Below the pieces are notes generated by a model, which was given only the letters and a program-made list of their open reading frames with translations, searched no databases and had not been told where the DNA came from. DNA of 28,876 bases from Lachnospiraceae bacterium (lineage in GTDB: Bacteria; Bacillota_A; Clostridia; Lachnospirales; Lachnospiraceae): the NCBI GenBank assembly GCA_024684065.1, contig JAIKXO010000049.1:1-28876 (forward strand), read 5' to 3'. Each line of letters opens with the position of its first letter. Position 1 is the first letter of the stretch. Below are positions 1 through 7,620 of this stretch, one piece after another. The position numbers and the translations under genes were made by a program.

Positions 1-49
1 TAGCAACGACCGGAGCGAAGCGGAGACAAGCCCCTTCCTCTGCGTGTAT

Positions 50-141
50 ATTCGACATTTGCAAAGCAAATGTCGAATTGGTTTGTGCGCATCCTGCCGG
101 AGGCATCTAAGGAAAAACTGATTTAATCAGTTTTTCCTTAG
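50..141. repeat. Hairpin array A: two perfect intergenic hairpins
   Basis: The first hairpin has a perfect 13-bp stem (ATTCGACATTTGC, 50-62, with 66-78) closed by an AAA loop. The second, 107-141, is a perfect palindrome of 17+1+17 nt beginning CTAAGGAAAAACTG. The first module recurs almost unchanged at 27397-27426. The second lacks a T tract after its stem, so it is not a typical terminator, and its right arm contains the AGGAG that would serve the ATG at 152. Nothing recognisable is seen in bases 1-49. Confidence 0.75.
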
Positions 142-241
142 GAGAACGATAATGCTGTCCCGAGCGTTCCTGCCGGTGATTAGCGAAAATCAGGATAACA
201 AAGGGTCATTTTTGGGAAACCCTTTTCATCAGAGGAAGATT

Positions 242-2533
242 ATGACAGAGACCATATTTCTTGAAGGAAGAAGCGAGGAGCTTTTGATCGACAGAGAGGC
301 TGTTTTCAGGATGGTCAAATGCTCTGCGAAAGACCCGCTGTATGAGGAATACCTGAAAGAATACGATGAACTTCAGGCTGAGGCCCTGCCCTTATTGCAT
401 CCAAAGGCGGCTCTCGGCTTTTCCTTTTATCCGGAAGGACTTACAGGAGCACTTAAGCCGGGAGATGAGATCATATATATGATATTGACCATAGGCCCGG
501 ATCTCTCTGCTCTGGCGGACGGATATTTAAAAAGCGGGGACTACGTTAAGGGCCTGCTTGCGGATGCCCTTGCCACCGAGGCGCTGTTTGCCTTTGAAAA
601 ACCGGTTCTTCGCGAAATCAGGAAAATCTGCAGAAGAAAAGGGGTCGGTATTAAGAAGCGCCTGGAAGCTCCTTACCATATCCCCATGGAGATACAAAGG
701 ATTGCCTGTGATGAGCTGAATGCCGGTGAATTGCTCGGAATTTCCGTTTCTGCCGGCTTGATGTATGATCCGGTAAAATCTTCCTGTCAGGTATTTGCGG
801 TTACGGAAAATCCGCGGGTCTTAAACCTTGCGCACAGCTGTGGTGACTGTTCTTATGAGGATTGCTCACACCGGAGAAAGAGCGCTAAGGTAATCGTAAG
901 GGACAAAGAAGGTGATTATGAATTTACTGTGGAACCCGGCTCCAATCTGCTTATGGTGCTTACGGATAATGGAGTAATGGTCAGCGCACCATGCGGAGGT
1001 AAAGGACGTTGCGGTAAATGTGCGGTACGAATCCTGAGCGGAGATCTTCAGGCTACTGCGGCGGATGAACGCATTTTCAGCAAAAAAGAGCTGTCACAGG
1101 GAAAGAGGCTGGCCTGCATGGCCGTGATAGAGAACGATCTGACCGTTGAACTCCTTAATGAGAGGGAGGAAGAAATGGCAGCCTTAAACGGAGAGGAGAC
1201 AGGTGATTACCCTTCGCCTGAAAATTCAGTATCAGGACTGCACCAGGATAAAGCCGACATAGACCATGAAGACAGGACTGACGCATTTTACAGAAACGAA
1301 GAAAAAGATCCGGATAAAGTAAAAGACGGGTTTGGGCTTGCAATAGATATCGGCACGACGACTCTTGCCCTGTGTCTGGTGGATTTACCGGGCGGAAAGG
1401 TAAGAAAGACTTATACTGCCGTCAACCGCCAGCGCAGGTATGGCGCTGATGTGATCTCAAGAATCGAGGCTGCATGTAACGGGAAGGCCCGGGAGCTGAG
1501 GGAGAGCATCCGCGATGACCTTGCCGGAGGAATTAATGCGTTGCTTTCATCTGATCCCGTATCCGGTGAAAATCTGAAAGAGACGGTAATAGCGGGTAAT
1601 ACCACCATGCTGCATCTTCTGCTCGGATATCCGGTGGAAGGACTGGGAGTGTTCCCGTTTACTGCCCATAGCCTGAGTCTTGAAAAAAGAAGTTTTTCCG
1701 AGGTCTTTGGGGATATGGGGAAGTTCTCCGGAACTCCTGTTTATATCCTTCCGGGGTGCTCTGCATTTGCCGGGGCTGATATTGTATCCGGAATGTTCAG
1801 CCTGGATTTTCATGAAAACGGAAAGGTATGTGCCCTGATCGATCTTGGCACTAACGGTGAAATGGCTGTCGGTAACAGAGAAAAGCTTCTGGTTACATCC
1901 ACGGCGGCAGGCCCGGCTTTCGAAGGCGGGAATATCACATATGGTTCGGGAAGCGTTGCGGGTGCGATCTCAGACGTGACGATCAGGGATACAGGGGTGG
2001 AAATAAAGACGATAGGAGATAAAACCCCTTCCGGCATCTGCGGTACCGGAGTCATTTCCGTCACGGCTGAACTTCTGAAAAACGGACTGGTGGATAAGAC
2101 AGGGATGCTTGGAGATGCTTATTTTGAACGGGGTTTTCCACTGGCTGAGCGCGCCGATGGGGAGATGATCCGTTTTACCCAGAAGGATATCAGGGAAATC
2201 CAGCTGGCCAAATCCGCAGTTCGTGCCGGATTCGAGGTCCTGCTTAAACGGTTTGGTATTGACCGGAATGGTCTATATCGATTATACATCGCGGGCGGGT
2301 TCGGATATTATCTGAACCCCACAAAAGCCGCCGCTATCGGTCTTATACCTGAGGAGCTCCTTGACAGGACGGAAGCGGCAGGGAACTCATCCTTAAACGG
2401 AGCCATACGCTTTATGACAGCACTGGATGATCGCGAGTCTGTGATGTATAAGCTTGCAAGACAGTGCAGAGAGGTCGTCCTTGCGACAGACCGTGACTTC
2501 AATGACCTGTATATGGAGAATATGATGTTCTGA
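242..2533 (+). CDS. RACo-like corrinoid activation protein: MetH-activation-like domain + 2Fe-2S + ASKHA (DUF4445)
   Basis: This 763-aa protein probably uses ATP to drive reductive reactivation of a corrinoid protein, as RACo/RamA-type activators do. Residues about 1-215 resemble the vitamin B12-dependent methionine synthase activation domain and end in a Cys cluster (CGDCSYEDC). A plant-type 2Fe-2S domain follows with C251, C257, C260 and C292 (CGGKGRCGKC, then LAC). After an acidic linker the ASKHA-type domain begins near residue 363 (AIDIGTTT) and includes LGTNGEMA and AGGFGYYLNP, typical of DUF4445. I prefer ATG 242, preceded by AGAGGAAG, because the domain begins immediately there; ATG 152 would add 30 unrelated-looking residues and its ribosome site lies inside a repeat hairpin. 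The fusion suggests methionine synthase or a corrinoid methyltransferase as client. No corrinoid protein gene is in the window. Family assignment is firm; the client is inferred. Confidence 0.88.
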   Translation: MTETIFLEGRSEELLIDREAVFRMVKCSAKDPLYEEYLKEYDELQAEALPLLHPKAALGFSFYPEGLTGALKPGDEIIYMILTIGPDLSALADGYLKSGDYVKGLLADALATEALFAFEKPVLREIRKICRRKGVGIKKRLEAPYHIPMEIQRIACDELNAGELLGISVSAGLMYDPVKSSCQVFAVTENPRVLNLAHSCGDCSYEDCSHRRKSAKVIVRDKEGDYEFTVEPGSNLLMVLTDNGVMVSAPCGGKGRCGKCAVRILSGDLQATAADERIFSKKELSQGKRLACMAVIENDLTVELLNEREEEMAALNGEETGDYPSPENSVSGLHQDKADIDHEDRTDAFYRNEEKDPDKVKDGFGLAIDIGTTTLALCLVDLPGGKVRKTYTAVNRQRRYGADVISRIEAACNGKARELRESIRDDLAGGINALLSSDPVSGENLKETVIAGNTTMLHLLLGYPVEGLGVFPFTAHSLSLEKRSFSEVFGDMGKFSGTPVYILPGCSAFAGADIVSGMFSLDFHENGKVCALIDLGTNGEMAVGNREKLLVTSTAAGPAFEGGNITYGSGSVAGAISDVTIRDTGVEIKTIGDKTPSGICGTGVISVTAELLKNGLVDKTGMLGDAYFERGFPLAERADGEMIRFTQKDIREIQLAKSAVRAGFEVLLKRFGIDRNGLYRLYIAGGFGYYLNPTKAAAIGLIPEELLDRTEAAGNSSLNGAIRFMTALDDRESVMYKLARQCREVVLATDRDFNDLYMENMMF

Positions 2534-2852
2534 TGACCCGTTCAGTCAATATTTATGCAGGGAGACTGAAGAGCCCTCTGATACTGTGATTATCAGGTGT
2601 AAATAGTTACCGGATCATAACAGGTTTCATTTCCGCTTCAGGGCACTGCCTGTGAACGCTCAAAAGTGAATCGTTACGGTATTAAATCCTTATATATAGT
2701 GAATTTACATCTGAAAAAATATTTACAGGAAACGAATATATTCATTTGAACCGGGAATATGCAATTTTTACATATTTTTCGGAAATATCGGAGTTACATT
2801 GGTAAATCATGTCCTAAACCCTGTAGAAAAAAATATGATATCATGTTATAAT
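2534..2852. other. Intergenic region without a gene
   Basis: The region between the corrinoid activator and the c-di-GMP operon runs from 2534 to 3038. This first part becomes AT-rich after 2680. I see no ORF with a ribosome site and no clear terminator for the upstream gene. The remainder (2853-3038) holds the promoter and hairpins listed separately. Confidence 0.6.
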
Positions 2853-2882
2853 TTGACGGAAGCTATAGGAATCTTATATAAG
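2853..2882 (+). promoter_or_regulatory. Candidate sigma-A promoter for the EAL-GGDEF operon
   Basis: The -35 is TTGACG (2853-2858). A -10 follows as TATATA (2875-2880, spacer 16) or TATAAG (2877-2882, spacer 18). It would give a leader of about 150 nt carrying two hairpins before the ATG at 3039. No known c-di-GMP aptamer sequence was recognised in that leader. Confidence 0.5.
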
Positions 2883-2912
2883 GTAATGATCCGGCTTGAA
2901 AAGCGGGCAGGA

Positions 2913-2967
2913 CAGGTGCAGGCTGGATTTTGCACCTGAGCACACGATTTTCTTCGCAGATCGGTGC
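2913..2967 (+). repeat. Hairpin array B in the 5' leader of the EAL gene
   Basis: There are two adjacent hairpins. CAGGTGCA (2913-2920) pairs perfectly with TGCACCTG (2931-2938). At 2940-2967 GCAC-a-CGATTT pairs with AGATCGGTGC. The second is recognisably the same module as the hairpins at 22340-22367 (inverted orientation) and 27459-27485. It lies within the likely mRNA leader of the c-di-GMP operon. Confidence 0.65.
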
Positions 2968-3038
2968 GGTATTGATATAGGAGCTTCTGATAACGAACCA
3001 CGGATGGTTATTATTTTGTTGCACACGGAGGTGTATGC

Positions 3039-4958
3039 ATGCTGAATATAGAGGTGCAGTCATGCGGACTTGCACTGGTGCTTCTTCTTATATTCTTTTC
3101 TACCAGGCATGAAAGGCTCGGGCTCTATGCCGAGCGTCTTTTTCGTGTTTCACTTTATGCTAATCTCACCTGTATTGTTCTTGATATCCTGTCTATCCTC
3201 GGAATAGTATATTCTTCCAGTCTTCCGCAGATAGTTACCGTAATATTATGCAAGCTCTATCTGGCTTCTCTGGTGACTGTATCATATCTGGGTTTTGTCT
3301 ATGCATATTCCGATGTAAAGAAACTGAGAGAAAATAAGATCCTTCAGATCGTTCAGACCCTGCTCCTTATGCTTGGGGTTTCTTTGATAATGATCCTCCC
3401 GATCGATTATTACTGCGAGGGAAGGATCGTTTACAGCTTTGGACCTGCGACAGGATGTACCTATATATTTGCTCCGATCTTTATTTTCGGTGCACTGACC
3501 GTGTCCTATGTCTATGGAAAGCAGATCAATCCTCACAGACGCAGGGCTGTAAGGGCATGGATGTTTCTTGAACTTGGGGCAGCGGGCGTTCAGTTTATAA
3601 AGCCGGAGCTCCTTCTTGTCGGGTTCGGCTCCGCTGCCGGAATGATGATCCTGTATGCGGAACTGGAAAATCCGGATGCGATCCTTGACAGGGTTACGGG
3701 GACGTTTTCCTACAGGATATTAACGGATTATCTGCAGCAGCTTTATGATAATAAGAAAAGCTTTTCCTGTATTTTTATATGTTCTGAATCCGAATGGAAG
3801 CAGGATATAGAGACGGAAACAAAGATCCTTATAGGCATGGCGGAATATCTCCATAAATTCGCCAATACCAAGCTGTTTCGGAGCATCGGAAATGATTATA
3901 TCCTTGTATATTCTGACAGTATGTCGGATGACAATCTGATAAGGCGCAAACTGGACCTTAAAATAATGGAGGAGCGCTTTAAGGGCTCCTGGGCGGAAGG
4001 AGTGGTAATAGAAACTTCTCTCATGTATCTTCCCGATGGCGGTATAGCGGAATCCGCAGAGGATCTTATCTCTCTGTATCAGTACTTCAGGTCGGAGATC
4101 GATGAGAGCCTGAAGGAGACGATCATACTTAATGATAAGTCGGTGGAAAAGATAAAAGAGTATAAGACAGTCCTTAAAGAGATCATGCAGGCTATCTCGG
4201 ATGACAGGGTCGAGGTATTCTATCAGCCTATCTATTCGTTTGAGAAGGACAGTTTCGTATCGGCAGAAGCACTGGCCAGGATCAGGGATGGCTCGGGCAA
4301 TATCATGATGCCGGCGCGTTTTATCCCTGTAGCGGAAGAATCGGGAATGATAGCGCAGTTAGGCGAGCGCGTCTTTGAAAAGACCTGCCTTGCCATTAAA
4401 AATCATGAGCTTGAGGACAGCGGGTTAAGTTATATAGAGGTAAACCTTTCGGTGGCTCAATGTGAAAACAGCGAATTTTCCGATATTTACTCCAATATAA
4501 TCAGAAAACATCACATTCCCTTTGATAAGGTCAATTTTGAGATAACGGAAAGCTCGATCCTTAACATGAGAGCGATCCTCTTAGAGAATATGAGGACCCT
4601 GAAGGAAGCCGGCTGTACCTTTTCTCTCGATGATTTCGGAGTCGGGGAATCGAATCTGAACTATATTGTCGATATGCCCGTTGATATCGTGAAATTTGAC
4701 AAGTCGTTAGTCATGAAATATTTTACAAATGAGAAAGCAAGGGTCGTCATGACTAATACGGTCAATATGGTCAAAAAGCTTGGATATAAGACTATCGCAG
4801 AGGGGGTTGAGGAATATGATCAGCTTATGTGCATGAAGGAGATAGGTATAGATTATATCCAGGGCTTTTACTTTTCCAGACCGCTTCCGTATATGGATTT
4901 TGTGAGATTCATTTCCGAGAACAATAAATCGCCTGTTCTAGGAGGGAGAACCTTATGA
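3039..4958 (+). CDS. Membrane c-di-GMP phosphodiesterase (multi-TM sensor, degenerate GGDEF, EAL)
   Basis: This 639-aa protein has about seven hydrophobic segments in residues 1-210, a degenerate GGDEF-like region (about 220-370, with IGNDYIL where GGDEF would be), and an intact-looking EAL domain (about 385-630). EAL features seen are E410 in AEALAR, EVNLS, ITESS, DDFGVGESN, KFDKS, EGVEE and QGFYFSRP, so the residues that bind Mg2+ and c-di-GMP in active EAL enzymes appear present. It should hydrolyse c-di-GMP at the membrane in response to an unknown signal. A GGAGG ribosome site precedes ATG 3039. Its stop overlaps the start of the PAS-GGDEF gene (ATGA), implying translational coupling. 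The degenerate GGDEF may act as a regulatory nucleotide-binding domain, which is inferred from family precedent. Confidence 0.92.
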   Translation: MLNIEVQSCGLALVLLLIFFSTRHERLGLYAERLFRVSLYANLTCIVLDILSILGIVYSSSLPQIVTVILCKLYLASLVTVSYLGFVYAYSDVKKLRENKILQIVQTLLLMLGVSLIMILPIDYYCEGRIVYSFGPATGCTYIFAPIFIFGALTVSYVYGKQINPHRRRAVRAWMFLELGAAGVQFIKPELLLVGFGSAAGMMILYAELENPDAILDRVTGTFSYRILTDYLQQLYDNKKSFSCIFICSESEWKQDIETETKILIGMAEYLHKFANTKLFRSIGNDYILVYSDSMSDDNLIRRKLDLKIMEERFKGSWAEGVVIETSLMYLPDGGIAESAEDLISLYQYFRSEIDESLKETIILNDKSVEKIKEYKTVLKEIMQAISDDRVEVFYQPIYSFEKDSFVSAEALARIRDGSGNIMMPARFIPVAEESGMIAQLGERVFEKTCLAIKNHELEDSGLSYIEVNLSVAQCENSEFSDIYSNIIRKHHIPFDKVNFEITESSILNMRAILLENMRTLKEAGCTFSLDDFGVGESNLNYIVDMPVDIVKFDKSLVMKYFTNEKARVVMTNTVNMVKKLGYKTIAEGVEEYDQLMCMKEIGIDYIQGFYFSRPLPYMDFVRFISENNKSPVLGGRTL

Positions 4959-5857
4959 TCACGGACAAGGAATTACTGACTGCTCTATTAAGCGCTAAAA
5001 ATATAAAGTATTTTTGGAAGGATGACAACAGGAGGTTTTTGGGAGCAAGCCAGAGCTTTCTTGATTATTATGGCTTTTCATCCATGGATATGATCCTCGG
5101 ACGGAATGACGAGGACATGGGATGGCATATAGATCCCGATCCATACAGGGACGATGAATACCTGGTGATAAAAGAGGGCAGGGCAGTTTATGACCGTCCC
5201 GGTACCTGTATCATCAGGGGCCAGATCCATCACATCCAGGCCACAAAGGTTCCGATCATCGGAGAGGACGGGGAGATCAAGGGGCTTGTCGGGTTTTTTG
5301 AGGATGTGACGGATACAAGAAATGAGAATGAACGCCTTAAAACTATCGTAAATACGGATCCCGTTACCGGCCTGATAAACAGAAACGGGTTCTACAGTTC
5401 GGTAGAGGCTTATATTGAAGAATATAATAAGAGGGAAGTTGACTTTGTTGCCTTTTATATCAATATTGATAATTTCAAGGAAGCAAACGAGGAATATAAC
5501 CACGGGTTTGGGGACAGGCTTTTAAAAGCGGTTGCCGAAGACATGAAAAGAGTTGCCGGAAGCGACAGTGTCATTGCCAGCTTTGGCGGAGACGATTTTG
5601 TGATCCTTCATCAGCTTGCCGATCCCGGTGAGCTTACTCCTATAAGCAAGAGTGTGTGGGACATTCATGATAAACTGGTTTCGGCACTTACTGATATCCA
5701 TTATATAGACGGGCATTCCTACCGGCCGGCGATCTCCATAGGATTCGCGTCGTTCTCGGAGACCGGGAGCGTGCTAAAGCTGATAGAGATCGCGAATTCA
5801 AATATGACGGCGGAAAGGAGAGCCAAAAAGAAGCACAGAAGATGGTTTAAAGACTGA
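4955..5857 (+). CDS. PAS-GGDEF diguanylate cyclase candidate
   Basis: This 300-aa soluble protein has an N-terminal PAS-like domain (about 10-120, ending LVGFFEDVTDTR) and a GGDEF domain (about 125-295). The domain starts with DPVTGLINRNGF, carries NIDNFKEANE, and reads GGDDF at residues 211-215. The usual fourth residue, Glu, is Asp here, a conservative but uncommon change at a metal-binding position. It should make c-di-GMP from two GTP if active. Start ATG 4955 overlaps the upstream TGA and has AGGAGGG before it. Pairing a synthase with a phosphodiesterase in one operon suggests local tuning of c-di-GMP. The gene's last 11 bases overlap the 3' end of the convergent GH3 gene. Confidence 0.88.
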   Translation: MITDKELLTALLSAKNIKYFWKDDNRRFLGASQSFLDYYGFSSMDMILGRNDEDMGWHIDPDPYRDDEYLVIKEGRAVYDRPGTCIIRGQIHHIQATKVPIIGEDGEIKGLVGFFEDVTDTRNENERLKTIVNTDPVTGLINRNGFYSSVEAYIEEYNKREVDFVAFYINIDNFKEANEEYNHGFGDRLLKAVAEDMKRVAGSDSVIASFGGDDFVILHQLADPGELTPISKSVWDIHDKLVSALTDIHYIDGHSYRPAISIGFASFSETGSVLKLIEIANSNMTAERRAKKKHRRWFKD

Positions 5858-7199
5858 GCTTTGCCCTGATTATCCTGTAAAGGGATTCGTTAAGCCTTTC
5901 TTCCGTGATCTCTCCCGAATTCACCTTATCAAGTATGGCTTTATATGCTGCTTTGTAATCCGAAGGCATGAGCAGCATGTCACATCCGGCAATAAATGCG
6001 GAAGATGCAGCTTCCCCGCTTTCAAAGTTGTCTGCTATAGCGCCCATGTTAAGAGCATCAGTTATCACTATCCCACTGAATCCCAGCTCGTTTCTTAAAA
6101 CATCTGTAATAAGATAGCTCGAAAGCGTAGAAGGTTTTCCCTCGGTTTCGGGAACATTCGGAAGCGATATATGCGCTGTCATTATGAAGTCCGTATTATT
6201 TGCTATTCCGTCCATGAACGGGAGAAACTCTGCCGATCTGAGATCGTCAAGAGACCTGTCTGATGAGGCATAGCCTTCGTGTGTATCTTCCTTTGTACCG
6301 CCATGGCCCGGAAAATGTTTAAAGCATGAAAGGATGCCGTTATTATGAAGACCTTTCAGATAATCAACTGAGAGCTTGGAAACAACCGAGGGATCGGTTC
6401 CGAAAGATCTGTCTCCAATGACTTTGTTTTCGGGTTCAGTAATAACATCCGCGTCCGGGGCAAAATTCACGTTGAAGCCATATTCCTTTAGATAAGCCCC
6501 GATCTTATCCGCGGCATGGTAAACAGCGTCCTCTACGCCTTCACCGGAAAGTTCGGCCATGCTTGGCGTCTTCTCGATCCCGAAAGCGTCATTGCCCGCA
6601 AGCCTTAAGATCCTGCCGCCCTCTTCATCTATTCCGATAAATAACGGAAGCCCGGTCACCTCTCTGGAACATTCGTTTGCTTTGGACAGCATCTCCTTCG
6701 TCTGGTCAGGATCCACAAAGTTCGGTGAATTATAGATTATACCCCCCACCGGGTTTTCGGTGTAGGAGGAAACGCTCTTGTCCCCGAAAGCAGATACGGT
6801 TCCGACTCCTGTAAGCTGCTCGGGAGTTATAAAGAAAAGCTGCGCGACTTTGGCTTCGGGAGTCATTTTCGCAATGATCTCATTTATCCGGGCAGCATCC
6901 TCATCCTCTGCCGGAACCATTTCCTCCTCGCTGACTTCACCGGGTGTTTCTTCGGGTATATCCTCCGCCACCGCCTCTTCTTCAGCTTCCAGCTCAGCTT
7001 CTATAAGCTCTTCTTCATTTATTATCGGAGCCGGTGTATCAGCTTCGGCTACCGTTTCGTTGTCTGCGCCGCCCACATCTCCGAAGAGCGAAGAAAAGCC
7101 CAGCTTATATACAACAAAAAGCAGCAGTACCAGACCGCCGATCCAGAGGATCGAATAGAAGATACTGCTTAAAAAAGATTTTCTCCCATCATCATACAT
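5847..7199 (-). CDS. Membrane-anchored GH3 beta-N-acetylhexosaminidase (NagZ-like)
   Basis: This 450-aa protein has an N-terminal cytoplasmic segment and a single TM anchor (about residues 12-35: SILWIGGLVLLLFVVYKLG), then a long Glu/Ala-rich acidic linker (about 45-105), then a GH3 catalytic domain. GH3 signatures include GIDEEGGRILR, KHFPGHGGTKEDTH (the NagZ-type His/Asp loop) and ITDALNMGAI, with D381 as the likely nucleophile. It probably removes beta-N-acetylglucosamine from cell-wall fragments outside the membrane. An AAGGGGAG ribosome site precedes the ATG at 7199, and a promoter lies at 7277-7305. It converges on the c-di-GMP operon with an 11-bp overlap and no obvious terminator between them. 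The substrate is inferred from family motifs. Confidence 0.9.
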   Translation of the reverse strand: MYDDGRKSFLSSIFYSILWIGGLVLLLFVVYKLGFSSLFGDVGGADNETVAEADTPAPIINEEELIEAELEAEEEAVAEDIPEETPGEVSEEEMVPAEDEDAARINEIIAKMTPEAKVAQLFFITPEQLTGVGTVSAFGDKSVSSYTENPVGGIIYNSPNFVDPDQTKEMLSKANECSREVTGLPLFIGIDEEGGRILRLAGNDAFGIEKTPSMAELSGEGVEDAVYHAADKIGAYLKEYGFNVNFAPDADVITEPENKVIGDRSFGTDPSVVSKLSVDYLKGLHNNGILSCFKHFPGHGGTKEDTHEGYASSDRSLDDLRSAEFLPFMDGIANNTDFIMTAHISLPNVPETEGKPSTLSSYLITDVLRNELGFSGIVITDALNMGAIADNFESGEAASSAFIAGCDMLLMPSDYKAAYKAILDKVNSGEITEERLNESLYRIIRAKLSL

Positions 7200-7276
7200 A
7201 ATATTTCTCCCCTTACGGACTGCATGAGCCGGTTCCCTGCAGTTCCTTAGCTACAATATATAGCTTCCCTTGCTAG

Positions 7277-7305
7277 AGTATATACAAGAATGGCTAAAAG
7301 TTCAA
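7277..7305 (-). promoter_or_regulatory. Promoter for the GH3 gene
   Basis: Read on the minus strand, TTGAAC (7305-7300) and TATACT (7282-7277) are separated by exactly 17 bp. This gives a leader of about 70 nt before the GH3 start codon. Confidence 0.6.
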
Positions 7306-7393
7306 GGATTTAAGGGAATTTATTGAATTTTTTTAACGGGTATGCTACCATAGTATAGCTTTTGTGGGTTGCCAAAGAAATGGTATAAAAAGG

Positions 7394-7473
<80 letters not shown>

Positions 7474-7476
7474 GAA

Positions 7477-7510
7477 ACAGGTGAGTTCAGAAAATGCTCA
7501 TCTGTTTTTT
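7477..7510 (+). terminator. Intrinsic terminator of tRNA-Leu
   Basis: ACAGGTGAG (7477-7485) pairs with CTCATCTGT (7497-7505) with one G-U, followed by six T residues (7505-7510). A second, weaker hairpin with T-rich tail (TCTTCAG 7566-7572 with CTGAAGA 7579-7585) follows before the glycosyltransferase gene. Confidence 0.8.
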
Positions 7511-7620
7511 GATAAAAAAATAACGAGTCTGTTTTTGGTTTTTCCATGGCTTTCCTGCCAATCCGTCTTCAGATTTTGCTGAAGATTGTTCTTATCTGTA
7601 CCTGAGGGATGGTATGACCT

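Noticed and set aside
152..241. A 30-residue N-terminal extension of the corrinoid activator
   Set aside because: Its ribosome site is part of a repeat hairpin and the residues do not fit the domain; ATG 242 has its own AGAGGAAG.
2883..3038. c-di-GMP riboswitch in the leader of the EAL gene
   Set aside because: Neither class I nor class II consensus elements are visible; the hairpins belong to the dispersed repeat family.
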